Of a stretch of DNA of 64,000 nucleotides, positions 18,052 to 27,079 are shown piece after piece. The stretch is from NCBI GenBank assembly GCA_025455065.1, contig JALONG010000021.1, forward strand, positions 1 to 64,000, given 5' to 3'. Below the pieces are notes generated by a model, which was not told where the DNA came from, searched no databases, and saw only the letters and a list, made by a program, of their open reading frames with translations. Source of the DNA: Candidatus Kapaibacterium sp. (GTDB taxonomy: Bacteria; Bacteroidota; Ignavibacteria; Kapaibacteriales; UBA4661). The stretch's first letter is position 1, and each line of letters opens with the position of its first letter. The translations under genes were made by a program, and so were the position numbers.

Positions 18052-20643
18052 TCACGCATCCAACACCTCGCCCGGCAAGATACGAAGCGGTTTGTGAGCC
18101 AAAAGTCTCACGCCTCGCGCCGGAAGATGAAACGCAACACGTGTGCCTTTGCCTTCTTCTGATTCCACAAGAATTTCTCCCTCGTGCGCCCTCACAATAT
18201 ACTGCATAATCATCGTTCCCAAGCCTGAACCGCCCGTACTTTCAAAGGTGGTGAAGCCTTTTTGCATCATTTTTTTGAGAACGGCATCGTTCATGCCTCT
18301 GCCGTTGTCGCTCACGGTGAAGCGCACCTGACCACTTTCGGTGTGCAATTCCGCCGTGAGTTTTATCACGCCCGTATTATCTCGTAACCCCCGTTTGATG
18401 CCGTTTTCAACCGCATTGCGCAATGCTCGTTCCAACTGCGGTTGTGCGCAAGAAAATTGGACGTGTTGGGCTTCGATGTGAAAAGCGACATTTGGATACA
18501 AGGTTTTATCAAATTCCTTGCAGACATTGCGGCAAATATCGGCTGCGTCAGCCTGCTTCATTTCTAATTGTTCGGACTTTCCAATCGTGATAATGTCTTT
18601 GATGCGCTGCTGCACAAGCCGTGCCTGATACACAATACTTTTCCCTTCGAGACTGCCTGCTTCGCTGAGTTTTTCGGCATTAAGGCGAATGGCAGCGAGG
18701 TTCGTTTGCAAGTCATGTCCAAGCTGTGACCAGCTTCCCAGCTTCTTTTTACCTAATTCTTCGGTGATGTCTTTCCCGATAAACATCGTTCCCTTTGCAG
18801 CACCGAAGCGGGTTTGAATAGGTACTGCGGAAAACAAGTAATCATGCGGCTCTGTGCCTTCGATGCTGTTCTGAACGGCACGGCGAAAGGTAATAGTCGT
18901 CTGTGCGGAACGCCGATTTTTCACTGCCTCGCGCACAAATCCCGCCAAAACACGTGTGCTGTCGTCGGTGCAGTAAAATTGAAACAAACGTCGCATGGGA
19001 GCCTCCAATGCAATGCCCAGTACCGTTCGTGCGGAATCATTGAGTGAAAGCAGTTTCCCTTCCGAATCAACAATCAGCATCACATCTGCTTCCGGAACAC
19101 CAAACAGTGTTGTAAGCAAGCGCCGTTGATAGCGAACAATGGTCAAAAGTGAAATAATAATACCGAAAACACTGAGCGCAACGGCGTACAACCACACATC
19201 ACGGACAAGATTACGCAACCACCAAAAGGGGACACGCTCTCGCTGAAAGAGTGTGTAATCACGCCCGATTCGTACCAAATACAGCGAATTGTCGGCATTT
19301 CCCATAACGGCAAACCCCGCTTGCAGTCCGGTATTGGCGGCAATGCGCAGAGCGGTTGCATTTGCTGTCATGCTCAGTATTTCGCCGTTGAAGCCCATTA
19401 TCACCAGTGCATTGCCAAATAAACAGAAATATTCATCGCCATAGACTGTCACTGAAAGAGGAGCAACAAGCCGTTCCGGGAATAATTGGAGATTATCGCT
19501 GAAGGATTTTTCGCCGTTGAAGGACAGTCGCACAGCCGTCCAGACATGGCGATTGCTTACGTTGTCGTTTGCGATGGCAAAGACGGAAAATCGTGTCTGC
19601 TCTTCGGCAAAAGCCAAACACTCTATTTTTGCCGCAATCCCAGTGCTGACGGGCTGCGCACCCATTTTCAGCAGCGTTATGTACGCCTGAGAACCGCGCT
19701 CAGTGCAAGCCGCAACCGAATAATTGCTCACACGTCGTAAAATCGTGCGTTGCTGCACATCCAAGGACTGCATCCAAAGTTCTCGCCCTCGCGGTGAAAG
19801 CAACATAACATCTTTTCGCAAGCCGGATTCGCGCAACAGCGCCAGCGCGGGGTCTTTGTCGTCGCGGGTGTAAGGGTTCAGTACCAACACATCGGCGGGC
19901 GAATACTCGGCACAATACCGAATCGGTGACGAATCCGCACCTGATGATTCCGCACTTGACGAATCCGCGCTTGACGAATCTGCACTTGACGAATCCGCGC
20001 TTGATAAAACCTCAGTCTTACGCCAATCTAACCAATAGAGATAATTCCCAACCGTCAGTGCAAAGGCTTCGCCGTCTGCCAAACGCAAAAACCTCACAGA
20101 TACTGCTCCGGCAAAGGTTTCGGTGTGGAGAATACTAAGCAGCGTGCTGTACGCGGGGGGTGTGCCGGAAACACTCGCACTTGTCGTTGGTGCAGGCAAG
20201 GCGTAAAGCCGATAAGGACGGAGTTCCGTACCAATTTCCGCGACAAACAGTGTGTCCCGACGCTCCAACAACACCACACAGGAAGAATCACTCGCTGCCG
20301 TCGCCGCAAAGACTGATGCGCCTTCTAGCGTTCCCCTTCGTACATCTGACCGCTCTGTACCGCGCCAAATCGCTGCTACATCGGAAGCGGCAACGCCGTA
20401 AGCACGCGGTTTGAACTCAAAAAAAAGGGGCGGTGTGCTTCCTGTTTGGCACATTATCACTTCAGCGCCGCGTATTTCCTGAATTTGCCTTAGGCGATAT
20501 TCAAAATTTCGCACGTCGCTTTGAAAACGTTCCTGTGCGGAAAGTCTTGCAGACGGCATCAAAATAAGGCTTAATACCCATGCAAACACTATCCTCAAAA
20601 GCAAGGAATGAAGCGGTTTTTGGGAGAGAAGCATAATAGACAT
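18052..20643 (-). CDS. PAS-containing sensor histidine kinase with large periplasmic domain
   Basis: An 863-residue membrane kinase. After a hydrophobic N-terminus (about 1-40) comes a long extracytoplasmic region (about 45-480) of short beta repeats, possibly propeller-like. Inside it, about residues 215-245, is a low-complexity SSAD-type repeat made of 15-bp DNA units. A membrane helix (WLYAVALSVFGIIISLLTIV, about 485-505) precedes a PAS domain (about 520-640), HisKA-type GHDLQTNLAAIRLN, and HATPase_c with ALRNAVENGIKRG, VSDNGRGM and SGLGTMIMQYIV. The ATG at 20643 (or a second ATG at 20634) is likely; an in-frame TTG upstream was rejected. The first start codon sits inside the end of a family D element. 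No regulator gene adjoins. Confidence 0.88.
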   Translation of the reverse strand: MSIMLLSQKPLHSLLLRIVFAWVLSLILMPSARLSAQERFQSDVRNFEYRLRQIQEIRGAEVIMCQTGSTPPLFFEFKPRAYGVAASDVAAIWRGTERSDVRRGTLEGASVFAATAASDSSCVVLLERRDTLFVAEIGTELRPYRLYALPAPTTSASVSGTPPAYSTLLSILHTETFAGAVSVRFLRLADGEAFALTVGNYLYWLDWRKTEVLSSADSSSADSSSADSSSAESSGADSSPIRYCAEYSPADVLVLNPYTRDDKDPALALLRESGLRKDVMLLSPRGRELWMQSLDVQQRTILRRVSNYSVAACTERGSQAYITLLKMGAQPVSTGIAAKIECLAFAEEQTRFSVFAIANDNVSNRHVWTAVRLSFNGEKSFSDNLQLFPERLVAPLSVTVYGDEYFCLFGNALVIMGFNGEILSMTANATALRIAANTGLQAGFAVMGNADNSLYLVRIGRDYTLFQRERVPFWWLRNLVRDVWLYAVALSVFGIIISLLTIVRYQRRLLTTLFGVPEADVMLIVDSEGKLLSLNDSARTVLGIALEAPMRRLFQFYCTDDSTRVLAGFVREAVKNRRSAQTTITFRRAVQNSIEGTEPHDYLFSAVPIQTRFGAAKGTMFIGKDITEELGKKKLGSWSQLGHDLQTNLAAIRLNAEKLSEAGSLEGKSIVYQARLVQQRIKDIITIGKSEQLEMKQADAADICRNVCKEFDKTLYPNVAFHIEAQHVQFSCAQPQLERALRNAVENGIKRGLRDNTGVIKLTAELHTESGQVRFTVSDNGRGMNDAVLKKMMQKGFTTFESTGGSGLGTMIMQYIVRAHEGEILVESEEGKGTRVAFHLPARGVRLLAHKPLRILPGEVLDA
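19930..20005. repeat. In-frame 15-bp tandem repeat in kinase gene
   Basis: Five or so tandem units like TTGACGAATCCGCAC (15 bp). Translated on the minus strand, they give a Ser/Ala/Asp-rich linker (SSADS) in the extracytoplasmic part of the histidine kinase. The units are near-identical, so length variation by slippage is likely. Confidence 0.9.
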
Positions 20644-20843
20644 TATCAAAGTTAGCGTTATAGACCTCTTCAACGTAGCACAGACATTCTTGTCTGTGTC
20701 CGAAATGAGCGAAGCGAATAATCTTTAAGTTTTATATTTTTCAAAAATTTACGTCATTACGCCTCTCGGCGTTAAGGGCACAGACAGGAATGTCTGTGCT
20801 ACGAAGAAATTCCTTGACTCTTAACTTAGATAAACTCTAATGT
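20637..20843 (+). repeat. Family D inverted-repeat element, copy 1
   Basis: About 205 bp from AGACATTATCAAAGTTAGCG to AACTTAGATAAACTCTAATGTC. It contains opposed CACAGACATTCTTGTCTGTG and CACAGACAGGAATGTCTGTG palindromes about 70 bp apart. The reverse complement of 28078-28288 matches along its length. It fills the gap between the kinase gene and ispF, and its left end overlaps the kinase start codon. Confidence 0.88.
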
Positions 20844-20868
20844 CAAGTGGCAATTATGGGAGATTATT

Positions 20869-21345
20869 TTAGAGCAAACGCTCTTCAATTTGGCAAGCAG
20901 CATACGCCTCAATTCCTTCACCGGAGCCGACAAAACCAAGTTTTTCGCTTGTTGTTGCTTTCAGCGAAACACGCTTCAACGGCAGTCCGCAGGCTTCGGC
21001 GATGCGTTCTCGCATAGCGGGTTTGTAGGGTAAAATCTTCGGACGCTCCAAAACCAGCGTACAATCTACGTTGATGAGCCGATACCCTTCTTGTTCCAGC
21101 AGTGCCATAACGCGCTTCAATAGCTCAATGCTAGAAATACCACGATATTGCGCGTCGGTATCGGGAAAATGTTCGCCGATGTCGCCTAATCCGGCAGCGC
21201 CCAAGAGCGCATCACACAAGGCGTGGAGCAGAACATCGCCGTCGCTGTGGGCAACAGTGCCAAAACTTGAGGGTATTGCAACGCCTCCTAGAATCAGGCT
21301 TTCGCCTTCTGCCAAGCGGTGAATATCATAACCAAAACCAACCAT
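20869..21345 (-). CDS. ispF: 2-C-methyl-D-erythritol 2,4-cyclodiphosphate synthase
   Basis: A 158-residue enzyme of the MEP isoprenoid pathway, converting CDP-methylerythritol 2-phosphate to the cyclodiphosphate with loss of CMP. The signature GFGYDIHRLAEGESLILGGV carries the zinc-binding Asp and His (D8, H10). HSDGDVLLHALCDALLGAAGLGDIGEHFPDTD supplies the third zinc ligand His and the conserved acidic loop. The C-terminal KATTSEKLGFVGSGEGIEAYA is the CDP-binding segment. Length is normal. It is monofunctional (no IspD fusion), and no other MEP gene is adjacent. Confidence 0.97.
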   Translation of the reverse strand: MVGFGYDIHRLAEGESLILGGVAIPSSFGTVAHSDGDVLLHALCDALLGAAGLGDIGEHFPDTDAQYRGISSIELLKRVMALLEQEGYRLINVDCTLVLERPKILPYKPAMRERIAEACGLPLKRVSLKATTSEKLGFVGSGEGIEAYAACQIEERLL

Positions 21346-21447
21346 AGTGTTTAAGGGATAAGGGGAAAAGAAAGAGGGATAAGGGAAAATGATATGGCTT
21401 CAAACTGTCTATTGATGCGGTTTTTCGGTAGAATGGGCAATATATTT

Positions 21448-23127
21448 CTACCGTTTCCGCTCAAATCGCAAAACGCGAATATCATTCGACAAATAGGTTT
21501 TCATCAGGAACAAACCTTGCGTTTGAAGCGGGAACGTGTCCACAACCATGTATTTACGGTAGCGCGAAGGGAAGATACTATCGTGGACTTGGATAAAATC
21601 CCGCTCAATGCGTTGGAGAATTTTTTCCGTGCCGGAAGTTTTGTGTGACAGCACGAGCCACAAGCGTTCACGCCCTGTTGCCAAGGGCGCATAAAAGCGC
21701 TCAATCGTTGCCGGAGTAATGGAGAAGCGCTCCGGCGGCAGCGCTTGAAACTGCACATCGGGGCGTTTGGTATAATAGGTGCAGTTATGAACGCAGTACC
21801 AATCATGCACAAAGACCGCGTCATTACTTGCTGCGCAGGAATCAATATACTGCACGGCTTCTTTCCAGATTTCTTTTTCGAGAGCGTTCCAATCATTGCG
21901 GTTGTCGCGCCAAGCAATCACGCCCAATGAGGCAATGATGCCAACAACAAGCCCCTGCATCCACCGCACCCGCATATCAAACGCATCCAAACCTTTTGCG
22001 GCAAGCAACAACAATGCCGGCAGCGCAGGAATAGTGTATTTCACGTAGTAAATCGGTGTGGATTCAAGCGAAAGAATGTACGGAAGCAGCACGGGAGCAA
22101 GCAACCACAATACCAACAATCCCAAGCGATAGTCCCACCAAAACACGGTGGAAAAGTTGTCCTCCGAGAGCGAATTTTCATTGATTGTGTCGCTCTGAAG
22201 CTGCTTTCGTACTTGCACGAGCGCAAGTAGGCACAACGGCACGATAATCAGTGCTGCCGAAAGCGAACCGGCATATTCGACGAGCGTCTCAAGCAGTGTC
22301 CCAATATTCGGGCGGTCAATCCAGAAGCCGCTTCGGACGGTGTTTATCTGCCTATACAAGATATTCAGCCAAGGAGAAAATATTACCAACAGAAGCATTT
22401 GTAAGGCTATCCACGAGCGCCAAAGGCGCTTCCACGCTTGTTTTCTCAACACTACAAAACTTGCAACAAGGGCATTTTGCGCCACAATCACAAAGAGTGC
22501 GAAAAAGTGCGAATACAGCACAAGCGTTGTGGTGAGAACGTAGATAAGAAGCGGTTTCCACGATATTCGGAGGAATTGCGAAAAGGATTGTGAATACTCC
22601 TCTTCCTGTTGTGTCTCGAATAGCTTCAAATACCGCACAAAACCTATCATTCCCACAACAACGACAAGCACCGTGTACGAATAATTCCGTGCTTCTTGGG
22701 CGTAATGAATATGAAAATGCGACAACGCAAGCAGTAGTGCGGCATACAAGCCAATTCGCTCCGAGAACATTGCGCGTCCCAAGACGAACATGAGAGGAAT
22801 TGTCAGAATGGCGCACACCGCCGAAACACTCCGCAAACCCGCTTCACTGGTGCCGAAAATGAGCGTCCACCAATGTAGCAAAACGTAGTACGTGGGCGGA
22901 TGCACATCCGACGGCGCATTAGCGATAATCATTGCAATGCCCTTCAGTGCTTGCCTATAGGAGTAGATTTCATCCACCCACAACGATTCCGTGCCGATGT
23001 CTGCAAAGCGAAAGAACGTTCCGGCAAGCACAATCACCATCAAGAGCGCAAACACCATCCTTCGCGGCATACTCGTAGAAGGCTGATAGGAAGCGGTGTT
23101 TGGGGATATTTTGGAAACATTGCTCAT
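21448..23127 (-). CDS. GT39-like membrane glycosyltransferase
   Basis: A 559-residue integral membrane protein of the PMT/ArnT-like (GT39/GT83, DUF-type 'dolichyl-phosphate mannosyltransferase' clan) superfamily. Start MSNVSKIS overlaps the ybaK stop by 4 bp (ATGA). About ten or more membrane helices follow. The first periplasmic loop has the acidic LWVDEIYSYRQA, and SDVHPPTYYVLLHWW is the conserved DxHPP-like motif of the family. The C-terminal ~130 residues form a soluble domain. Such enzymes move a sugar from a polyprenyl-phosphate donor to a lipid or protein outside the membrane. Acceptor unknown. Confidence 0.85.
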   Translation of the reverse strand: MSNVSKISPNTASYQPSTSMPRRMVFALLMVIVLAGTFFRFADIGTESLWVDEIYSYRQALKGIAMIIANAPSDVHPPTYYVLLHWWTLIFGTSEAGLRSVSAVCAILTIPLMFVLGRAMFSERIGLYAALLLALSHFHIHYAQEARNYSYTVLVVVVGMIGFVRYLKLFETQQEEEYSQSFSQFLRISWKPLLIYVLTTTLVLYSHFFALFVIVAQNALVASFVVLRKQAWKRLWRSWIALQMLLLVIFSPWLNILYRQINTVRSGFWIDRPNIGTLLETLVEYAGSLSAALIIVPLCLLALVQVRKQLQSDTINENSLSEDNFSTVFWWDYRLGLLVLWLLAPVLLPYILSLESTPIYYVKYTIPALPALLLLAAKGLDAFDMRVRWMQGLVVGIIASLGVIAWRDNRNDWNALEKEIWKEAVQYIDSCAASNDAVFVHDWYCVHNCTYYTKRPDVQFQALPPERFSITPATIERFYAPLATGRERLWLVLSHKTSGTEKILQRIERDFIQVHDSIFPSRYRKYMVVDTFPLQTQGLFLMKTYLSNDIRVLRFERKR

Positions 23128-23594
23128 TTGCACAACTCCACAATATTTGCCTCGCAAACCCTCACCAAATCTTTTGGAGCGAGAAGAATTTGCATTCCGC
23201 GCTTGCCCGGACTGATGCTGATGTGGTCAAACAACTCTGCGGTTTCATCCAAAAACGTCGGGAAGGCTTTTTTCATGCCGATTGGCGAGCATCCACCGCG
23301 AATGTAGCCCGTAAGCGGCAGCAGTTCTTTCATCGGGAGCATTGCGCAGGCTTTATTGCCCGTAACCCGTGCGGTCTGCTTCAAATCCAATTCCGCGTTG
23401 CCCGGAATGACGGCAACGAAGTATTTATGCGTGTCTCCGGTCAGCACCAGTGTTTTGAAAACCTGTTCCGGCGGAAGCCCAATTTTGTGCGCGACGGTAA
23501 CAGCGTCTAATTCGTCCTCGTTCACCGCATATTCACGGACTTCGTAGGGAATGTTGTGCTGGTCGAGAATACGGCAGGCATTGGTTTTGGTCAT
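23124..23594 (-). CDS. ybaK: Cys-tRNA(Pro)/aminoacyl-tRNA deacylase YbaK-like
   Basis: A 156-residue YbaK/EbsC family editing protein that hydrolyses mischarged aminoacyl-tRNA, typically Cys-tRNA(Pro). The start MTKTNACRILDQHNIPYEV is the family's usual N-terminus; a longer reading adds 39 poorly supported residues. Conserved features are the Lys in QVFKTLVLTG, the AVIPGNAELDLKQTARVTGNKACAML segment and GYIRGGCSPIGMKK near the substrate pocket. The stop codon overlaps the start of the glycosyltransferase gene by 4 bp, so the two are translationally coupled, an unexpected pairing by function. Confidence 0.93.
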   Translation of the reverse strand: MTKTNACRILDQHNIPYEVREYAVNEDELDAVTVAHKIGLPPEQVFKTLVLTGDTHKYFVAVIPGNAELDLKQTARVTGNKACAMLPMKELLPLTGYIRGGCSPIGMKKAFPTFLDETAELFDHISISPGKRGMQILLAPKDLVRVCEANIVELCK

Positions 23595-23805
23595 GGATGA
23601 TGCAAAAATGTAGAACAATTTCACAGAAGGTCTCTTCGCCCACGAAAATACGCAAGCCGGAAGGAATTTTTGCGTTTTTTTCGCGTTGTATGTTCTTTCG
23701 GTGTGGCGCAATTCGGAAACTTTTTGTAAGTTCCGTTCTTGTAATCACGCACCTAACCTTGCAAGCCTGATTCTTCCTCATCTTTTCACTTTTTTTGCTG
23801 TATCT

Positions 23806-24309
23806 ATGGCACAGTATGATTCTTTCGACGAGGATGACCTCGACATTGAAGAAGATACCCAGAAAGACCGTTATTTGACCTTCCGCATTGCTGCTGAAGA
23901 GTATGGCATCGAAATTCGGCACATCACGGAAATTATCGGCGTTCAAAAAATTACGGAAGTCCCCGACACCCCGGAATATCTGAAAGGCGTGATAAATTTG
24001 CGCGGGAAAATCATCCCCGTTGTGGATGTACGCTTGCGTTTCGGCATGGAGGAATTGGCGCACAGCGACCGCACGTGTATTGTCGTTGTGGATGTGAACG
24101 GCACTGCTATCGGGCTGATTGTGGATGAAGTGCTGGAAGTGGTCAATATCGCCGAAGAGAACGTTTCCGAGCCGCCGCGCACCAATAAAGGCACGAGTGG
24201 ACGCTATATTCAAGGCATGGGGAAAATTGGCGATGGCGTGAAAATTTTACTCAACATCGAACGCTTTCTGAGCGAGGATGAACTTGCTTCGGTGCAGCAA
24301 GTGGCGTAA
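23806..24309 (+). CDS. cheW: CheW-like chemotaxis coupling protein
   Basis: A 167-residue CheW-domain protein that bridges chemoreceptors and the CheA kinase. An acidic N-terminal tail (MAQYDSFDEDDLDIEEDTQ) precedes the SH3-like domain: YLTFRIAAEEYGIEI, VQKITEVPDTPEYLKGVINLRGKIIPVVDVRLRFG and VVDVNGTAIGLIVDEVLEVVNI are the standard CheW blocks. The start ATG at 23806 was chosen over an in-frame upstream codon because it lies just after the 5' leader. It stands alone, divergent from ybaK. cheA is not in the window. The chemoreceptor at 10867-12753 is a possible partner. Confidence 0.95.
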   Translation: MAQYDSFDEDDLDIEEDTQKDRYLTFRIAAEEYGIEIRHITEIIGVQKITEVPDTPEYLKGVINLRGKIIPVVDVRLRFGMEELAHSDRTCIVVVDVNGTAIGLIVDEVLEVVNIAEENVSEPPRTNKGTSGRYIQGMGKIGDGVKILLNIERFLSEDELASVQQVA

Positions 24310-24333
24310 ACGGCGCTGCTCTTGCAATCAATC

Positions 24334-24382
24334 TTCCGTAGCGCAGACGTGGGAAAGCAACTCTCACGTCTGTGCTACGGAA
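24334..24382 (+). terminator. Hairpin after cheW, related to CACAGACA repeats
   Basis: Long stem TTCCGTAGCGCAGACGTG / CACGTCTGTGCTACGGAA, 25 bp past the cheW stop. It has no T-run, so termination is uncertain. The GTAGC-CAGAC motif recalls the ends of the family D palindromes. Confidence 0.6.
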
Positions 24383-24435
24383 GAAGAAATGTTGTAGCGT
24401 ACATTGCGCACATTCTCGCCTTCTTTTCGCATCCT

Positions 24436-25482
24436 TTACATTCCTCCCGCATCCACATCCTTCACAAAGCGCACCACACCTTGCATAAAGACTTGTTGGT
24501 CGTCCCACATTGCCAAGTGACTTCCATTCGGACAGTAGAGATAGCGCCCTTTTTGGACGAGTTTACTTTGTTCTTCCATGGCGTTCGGGTCCATCGTATC
24601 GTGCTTTGCACCAATCATCAGCGTTGGCACGGCAATTTCTTTCAGGCGATTTTTCACATCCCACTTCTCCAAACGCCCGCTCACGCCGAACTCACTTGGT
24701 CCTTGCATCATCGTGTAAATCTCGTTGTTTACGTGCTTCATAGTGCGATTAAAGCCGTCGGGCCATTCCGGTAAGCGACATAAATGCTCACGGTAGAAGT
24801 TCGGCAGAAGGAGTTCCATATAGCGCGGATTAGCATAATCTTTTTTTGCTTCGATTGCACGAATTTCCGCCAAAACCTCAGGTTTCATCTGCTTTGCAAG
24901 AACAGTGTTGGCATAATTCCCATACTCCGGCACACTCGCCATCATGTTGGCAACAATCAGCCCTTTCAGGTGTTGTTGATATTTCAGAGCGTATTCCATC
25001 GCTAAAATACCGCCCCATGAATTGCCAAGAACGTAGAAATTGTCCTTGCTTGCGCCGATTGCTTTGCGCACTTGTTCGACTTCCTCCACAAACCGCTCCG
25101 TTGTCCAAAGGCTGCTGTCTTTGGGTTGGTCGCTGTAATACGAACCAAGTTGGTCGTACTCGTAAAACTCAAAGCCTTCGCGTTGAAAAAATGTCTCGAA
25201 ACACTCCATGTATTCATGCGTCATGGCGGGTCCGCCGTGCAGCAGCAGCACTTTGATTCGGGGATTGGTACCGAAACGTTTCGTCCAGACCTTAAACGTA
25301 CCGACGGGCGTTGTGATAGGAATCATGCGGACTCCGGCGGATTCTACGGAATCACTGTTTTGTGCGTTGTAACGGAAATATTCTGCCACCGAAGGACTTT
25401 GTTGCTTGGTATTGGCTGGCTCTTTTTGCGAACACGCAAATAGAAAGCAAGCCAGAGCGAGGATTGGAGCGGTTATGCGCAT
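24436..25482 (-). CDS. Proline iminopeptidase-like alpha/beta-hydrolase lipoprotein
   Basis: A 348-residue predicted lipoprotein of the proline iminopeptidase family (peptidase S33). The ATG at 25482 gives a signal ending in a lipobox (ACFLFACSQKE), so Cys about 17 would be lipidated. The alpha/beta-hydrolase core shows the oxyanion-hole HGGPAMTHEY, the nucleophile elbow LGNSWGG (Ser) and the acidic loop GAKHDTMDP, with a C-terminal His in PNGSHLAMWDD. A family member would cleave N-terminal proline from peptides; the exact substrate is not shown. Lipidation is unusual for this family. Confidence 0.88.
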   Translation of the reverse strand: MRITAPILALACFLFACSQKEPANTKQQSPSVAEYFRYNAQNSDSVESAGVRMIPITTPVGTFKVWTKRFGTNPRIKVLLLHGGPAMTHEYMECFETFFQREGFEFYEYDQLGSYYSDQPKDSSLWTTERFVEEVEQVRKAIGASKDNFYVLGNSWGGILAMEYALKYQQHLKGLIVANMMASVPEYGNYANTVLAKQMKPEVLAEIRAIEAKKDYANPRYMELLLPNFYREHLCRLPEWPDGFNRTMKHVNNEIYTMMQGPSEFGVSGRLEKWDVKNRLKEIAVPTLMIGAKHDTMDPNAMEEQSKLVQKGRYLYCPNGSHLAMWDDQQVFMQGVVRFVKDVDAGGM

Positions 25483-25689
25483 GGTTGCCGAAAGAAAAAA
25501 GTGAATGAAATTTGCGATGAGTTGTTGCACAATCTGCAAAAAAGATTACTTCAAGCCAAGTTTTATGCTGTGGTGTTGAGGAACAATTTTTCAGAACATT
25601 CTTAACCCAAGTCAATGCACGCTTCAACAATTCACCGTAGTTTTGCTGTCGAGTACAATTATTTTTTCAACATTTTTTTTTCGACTGCA

Positions 25690-26355
25690 ATGGCTACAAC
25701 ACGCACAACAACTAGGCTTATTGGCATCCTCTTCATAACACCGTTTTTCTTCTACGGCGGCGGCAATGCTCTCATTGATTCCGTCCTGACCTCCTCCAAC
25801 ACCGCACATTTCCTTGCTTCGCTGCCTGCCGACAAGTTCACGTTTATCATCGGCGCAATACTGATGCTGCTCAATTCGTTCAATGTGGCAGCACTTGGTG
25901 TGCTGCTCTTACCAATCGTTCAGGAACACGGTAAAGCGCTTGGATACGGCTATTTTGCAGGGCGCTTGGCAGAGGCAGTATTGCTTGCCGTTGGTGTTGT
26001 TGCACTTTTGTGTCTGGTGCATCTTGCCGACGGATATAGCAATCATGCGCCTTCCGGGATAATTTCACACGAAACGCTTGCAGCACTGCTGCAAAAAGTA
26101 AACTATTGGTGCTTCCAAACGGCAATGCTGGCGCTGTGTACGGGAAGTTTTGGGTTTTGTGTGGTACTGTGGCGCACAAACCTTGTTTCCACAACCCTAG
26201 CATTCATGCTGCTTGTAGGATATGTGCTGCTATTTGTCGGTGCAGTGTTTGAGATGTTCGGCTATAATGTAGGCGTGATGCTCTCTGTGCCGGGAGGATT
26301 GTGTGAGATTGGCTTTGGCGCTTGGCTTGTGGTGAAGGGATTAAATATGCCCTAA
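25690..26355 (+). CDS. DUF4386 domain membrane protein
   Basis: A 221-residue integral membrane protein of the DUF4386 family, with about six membrane helices and no soluble domain. The start MATTRTTTRLIGILFITPFFF gives an uncharged first helix; an upstream reading adds 25 residues and is less likely. YGYFAGRLAEAVLLAVGVV matches the family's conserved FRLIEA-like segment. Function is unknown. It converges with the Crp/Fnr gene (9-bp gap), and a second DUF4386 gene lies at 27293-28000, so this is a Crp-flanked pair of paralogues. Confidence 0.85.
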   Translation: MATTRTTTRLIGILFITPFFFYGGGNALIDSVLTSSNTAHFLASLPADKFTFIIGAILMLLNSFNVAALGVLLLPIVQEHGKALGYGYFAGRLAEAVLLAVGVVALLCLVHLADGYSNHAPSGIISHETLAALLQKVNYWCFQTAMLALCTGSFGFCVVLWRTNLVSTTLAFMLLVGYVLLFVGAVFEMFGYNVGVMLSVPGGLCEIGFGAWLVVKGLNMP

Positions 26356-26364
26356 GCCCCGTAA

Positions 26365-26982
26365 TTACTGCGTTTTGGCGCTACTGATGTTCGTCATACT
26401 TTTCTCCGCAAGCCGTTTGCGAATCCTACTCAGGGATTCGGGTTTCACGCCGATATAGCTTGCAATCTGGTATTGCGGTACACGCTGAGGAATATCAGGG
26501 CGGCGCTCCAGCAACTTTTTGTAGCGTTCTTCAGGGGTGTCGGTGTGGTAGGATGCCGTTAATGCTTGCTGTGCGCCCAACATCGTTTCCATGATAGTGC
26601 GGGAAATACTCTCAAAGCGCGGAAATTGCTTGTAGAGCATTTGCTCGCGCTCTGCCGTCCCCACAACAAAGCGTGTTTTCTCGCAGGTTTCAAGGTAATG
26701 CCGAGCGGGAACTCCGCCCGACATACTTTCCGGCGCGACAATCCAATCGCCTTCGGTGAAAAAATTCACAATACGCTCTTCGCCTTCAATCAAGTAATAC
26801 TGCCGCACACAGCCTTCCAGCACAAAATATGCTTCGGTGGCAATTTGTCCCGCTTCCAGCAATACTGAGCCTTTGGGAAAGGTTTTGACCAGTAAACTTG
26901 CTTCAATAGCGCGTATTTCCTCGTCGGAAAGAGGTGTGATGCGCGAGAAATGTTCAATAAGTTTTGACGCGGATTCGTGCAT
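26365..26982 (-). CDS. Crp/Fnr family transcriptional regulator
   Basis: A 205-residue Crp/Fnr-type regulator. The N-terminal cyclic-nucleotide-binding fold spans about 10-120 (LVKTFPKGSVLLEAGQIATEAYFVLEGCVRQYYL). The conserved cNMP-phosphate-binding Arg/Ser pattern is not obvious, so ligand specificity is open. A winged helix-turn-helix follows (about 145-205), with IASYIGVKPESLSRIRKRLAEK as the recognition region. It has no iron-sulfur cysteines. It lies between two DUF4386 membrane genes, divergent from the 62-residue gene that follows, and probably controls them. Confidence 0.88.
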   Translation of the reverse strand: MHESASKLIEHFSRITPLSDEEIRAIEASLLVKTFPKGSVLLEAGQIATEAYFVLEGCVRQYYLIEGEERIVNFFTEGDWIVAPESMSGGVPARHYLETCEKTRFVVGTAEREQMLYKQFPRFESISRTIMETMLGAQQALTASYHTDTPEERYKKLLERRPDIPQRVPQYQIASYIGVKPESLSRIRKRLAEKSMTNISSAKTQ

Positions 26983-27079
26983 TTCTTACCGTTTGTTAAT
27001 GGTTTGAGTGAAACAAGCGTCGTATCTTTGCGTCATAATGACCTGAATCTATTTTTTTCTTTTTTCTACAAAGGTCGTT

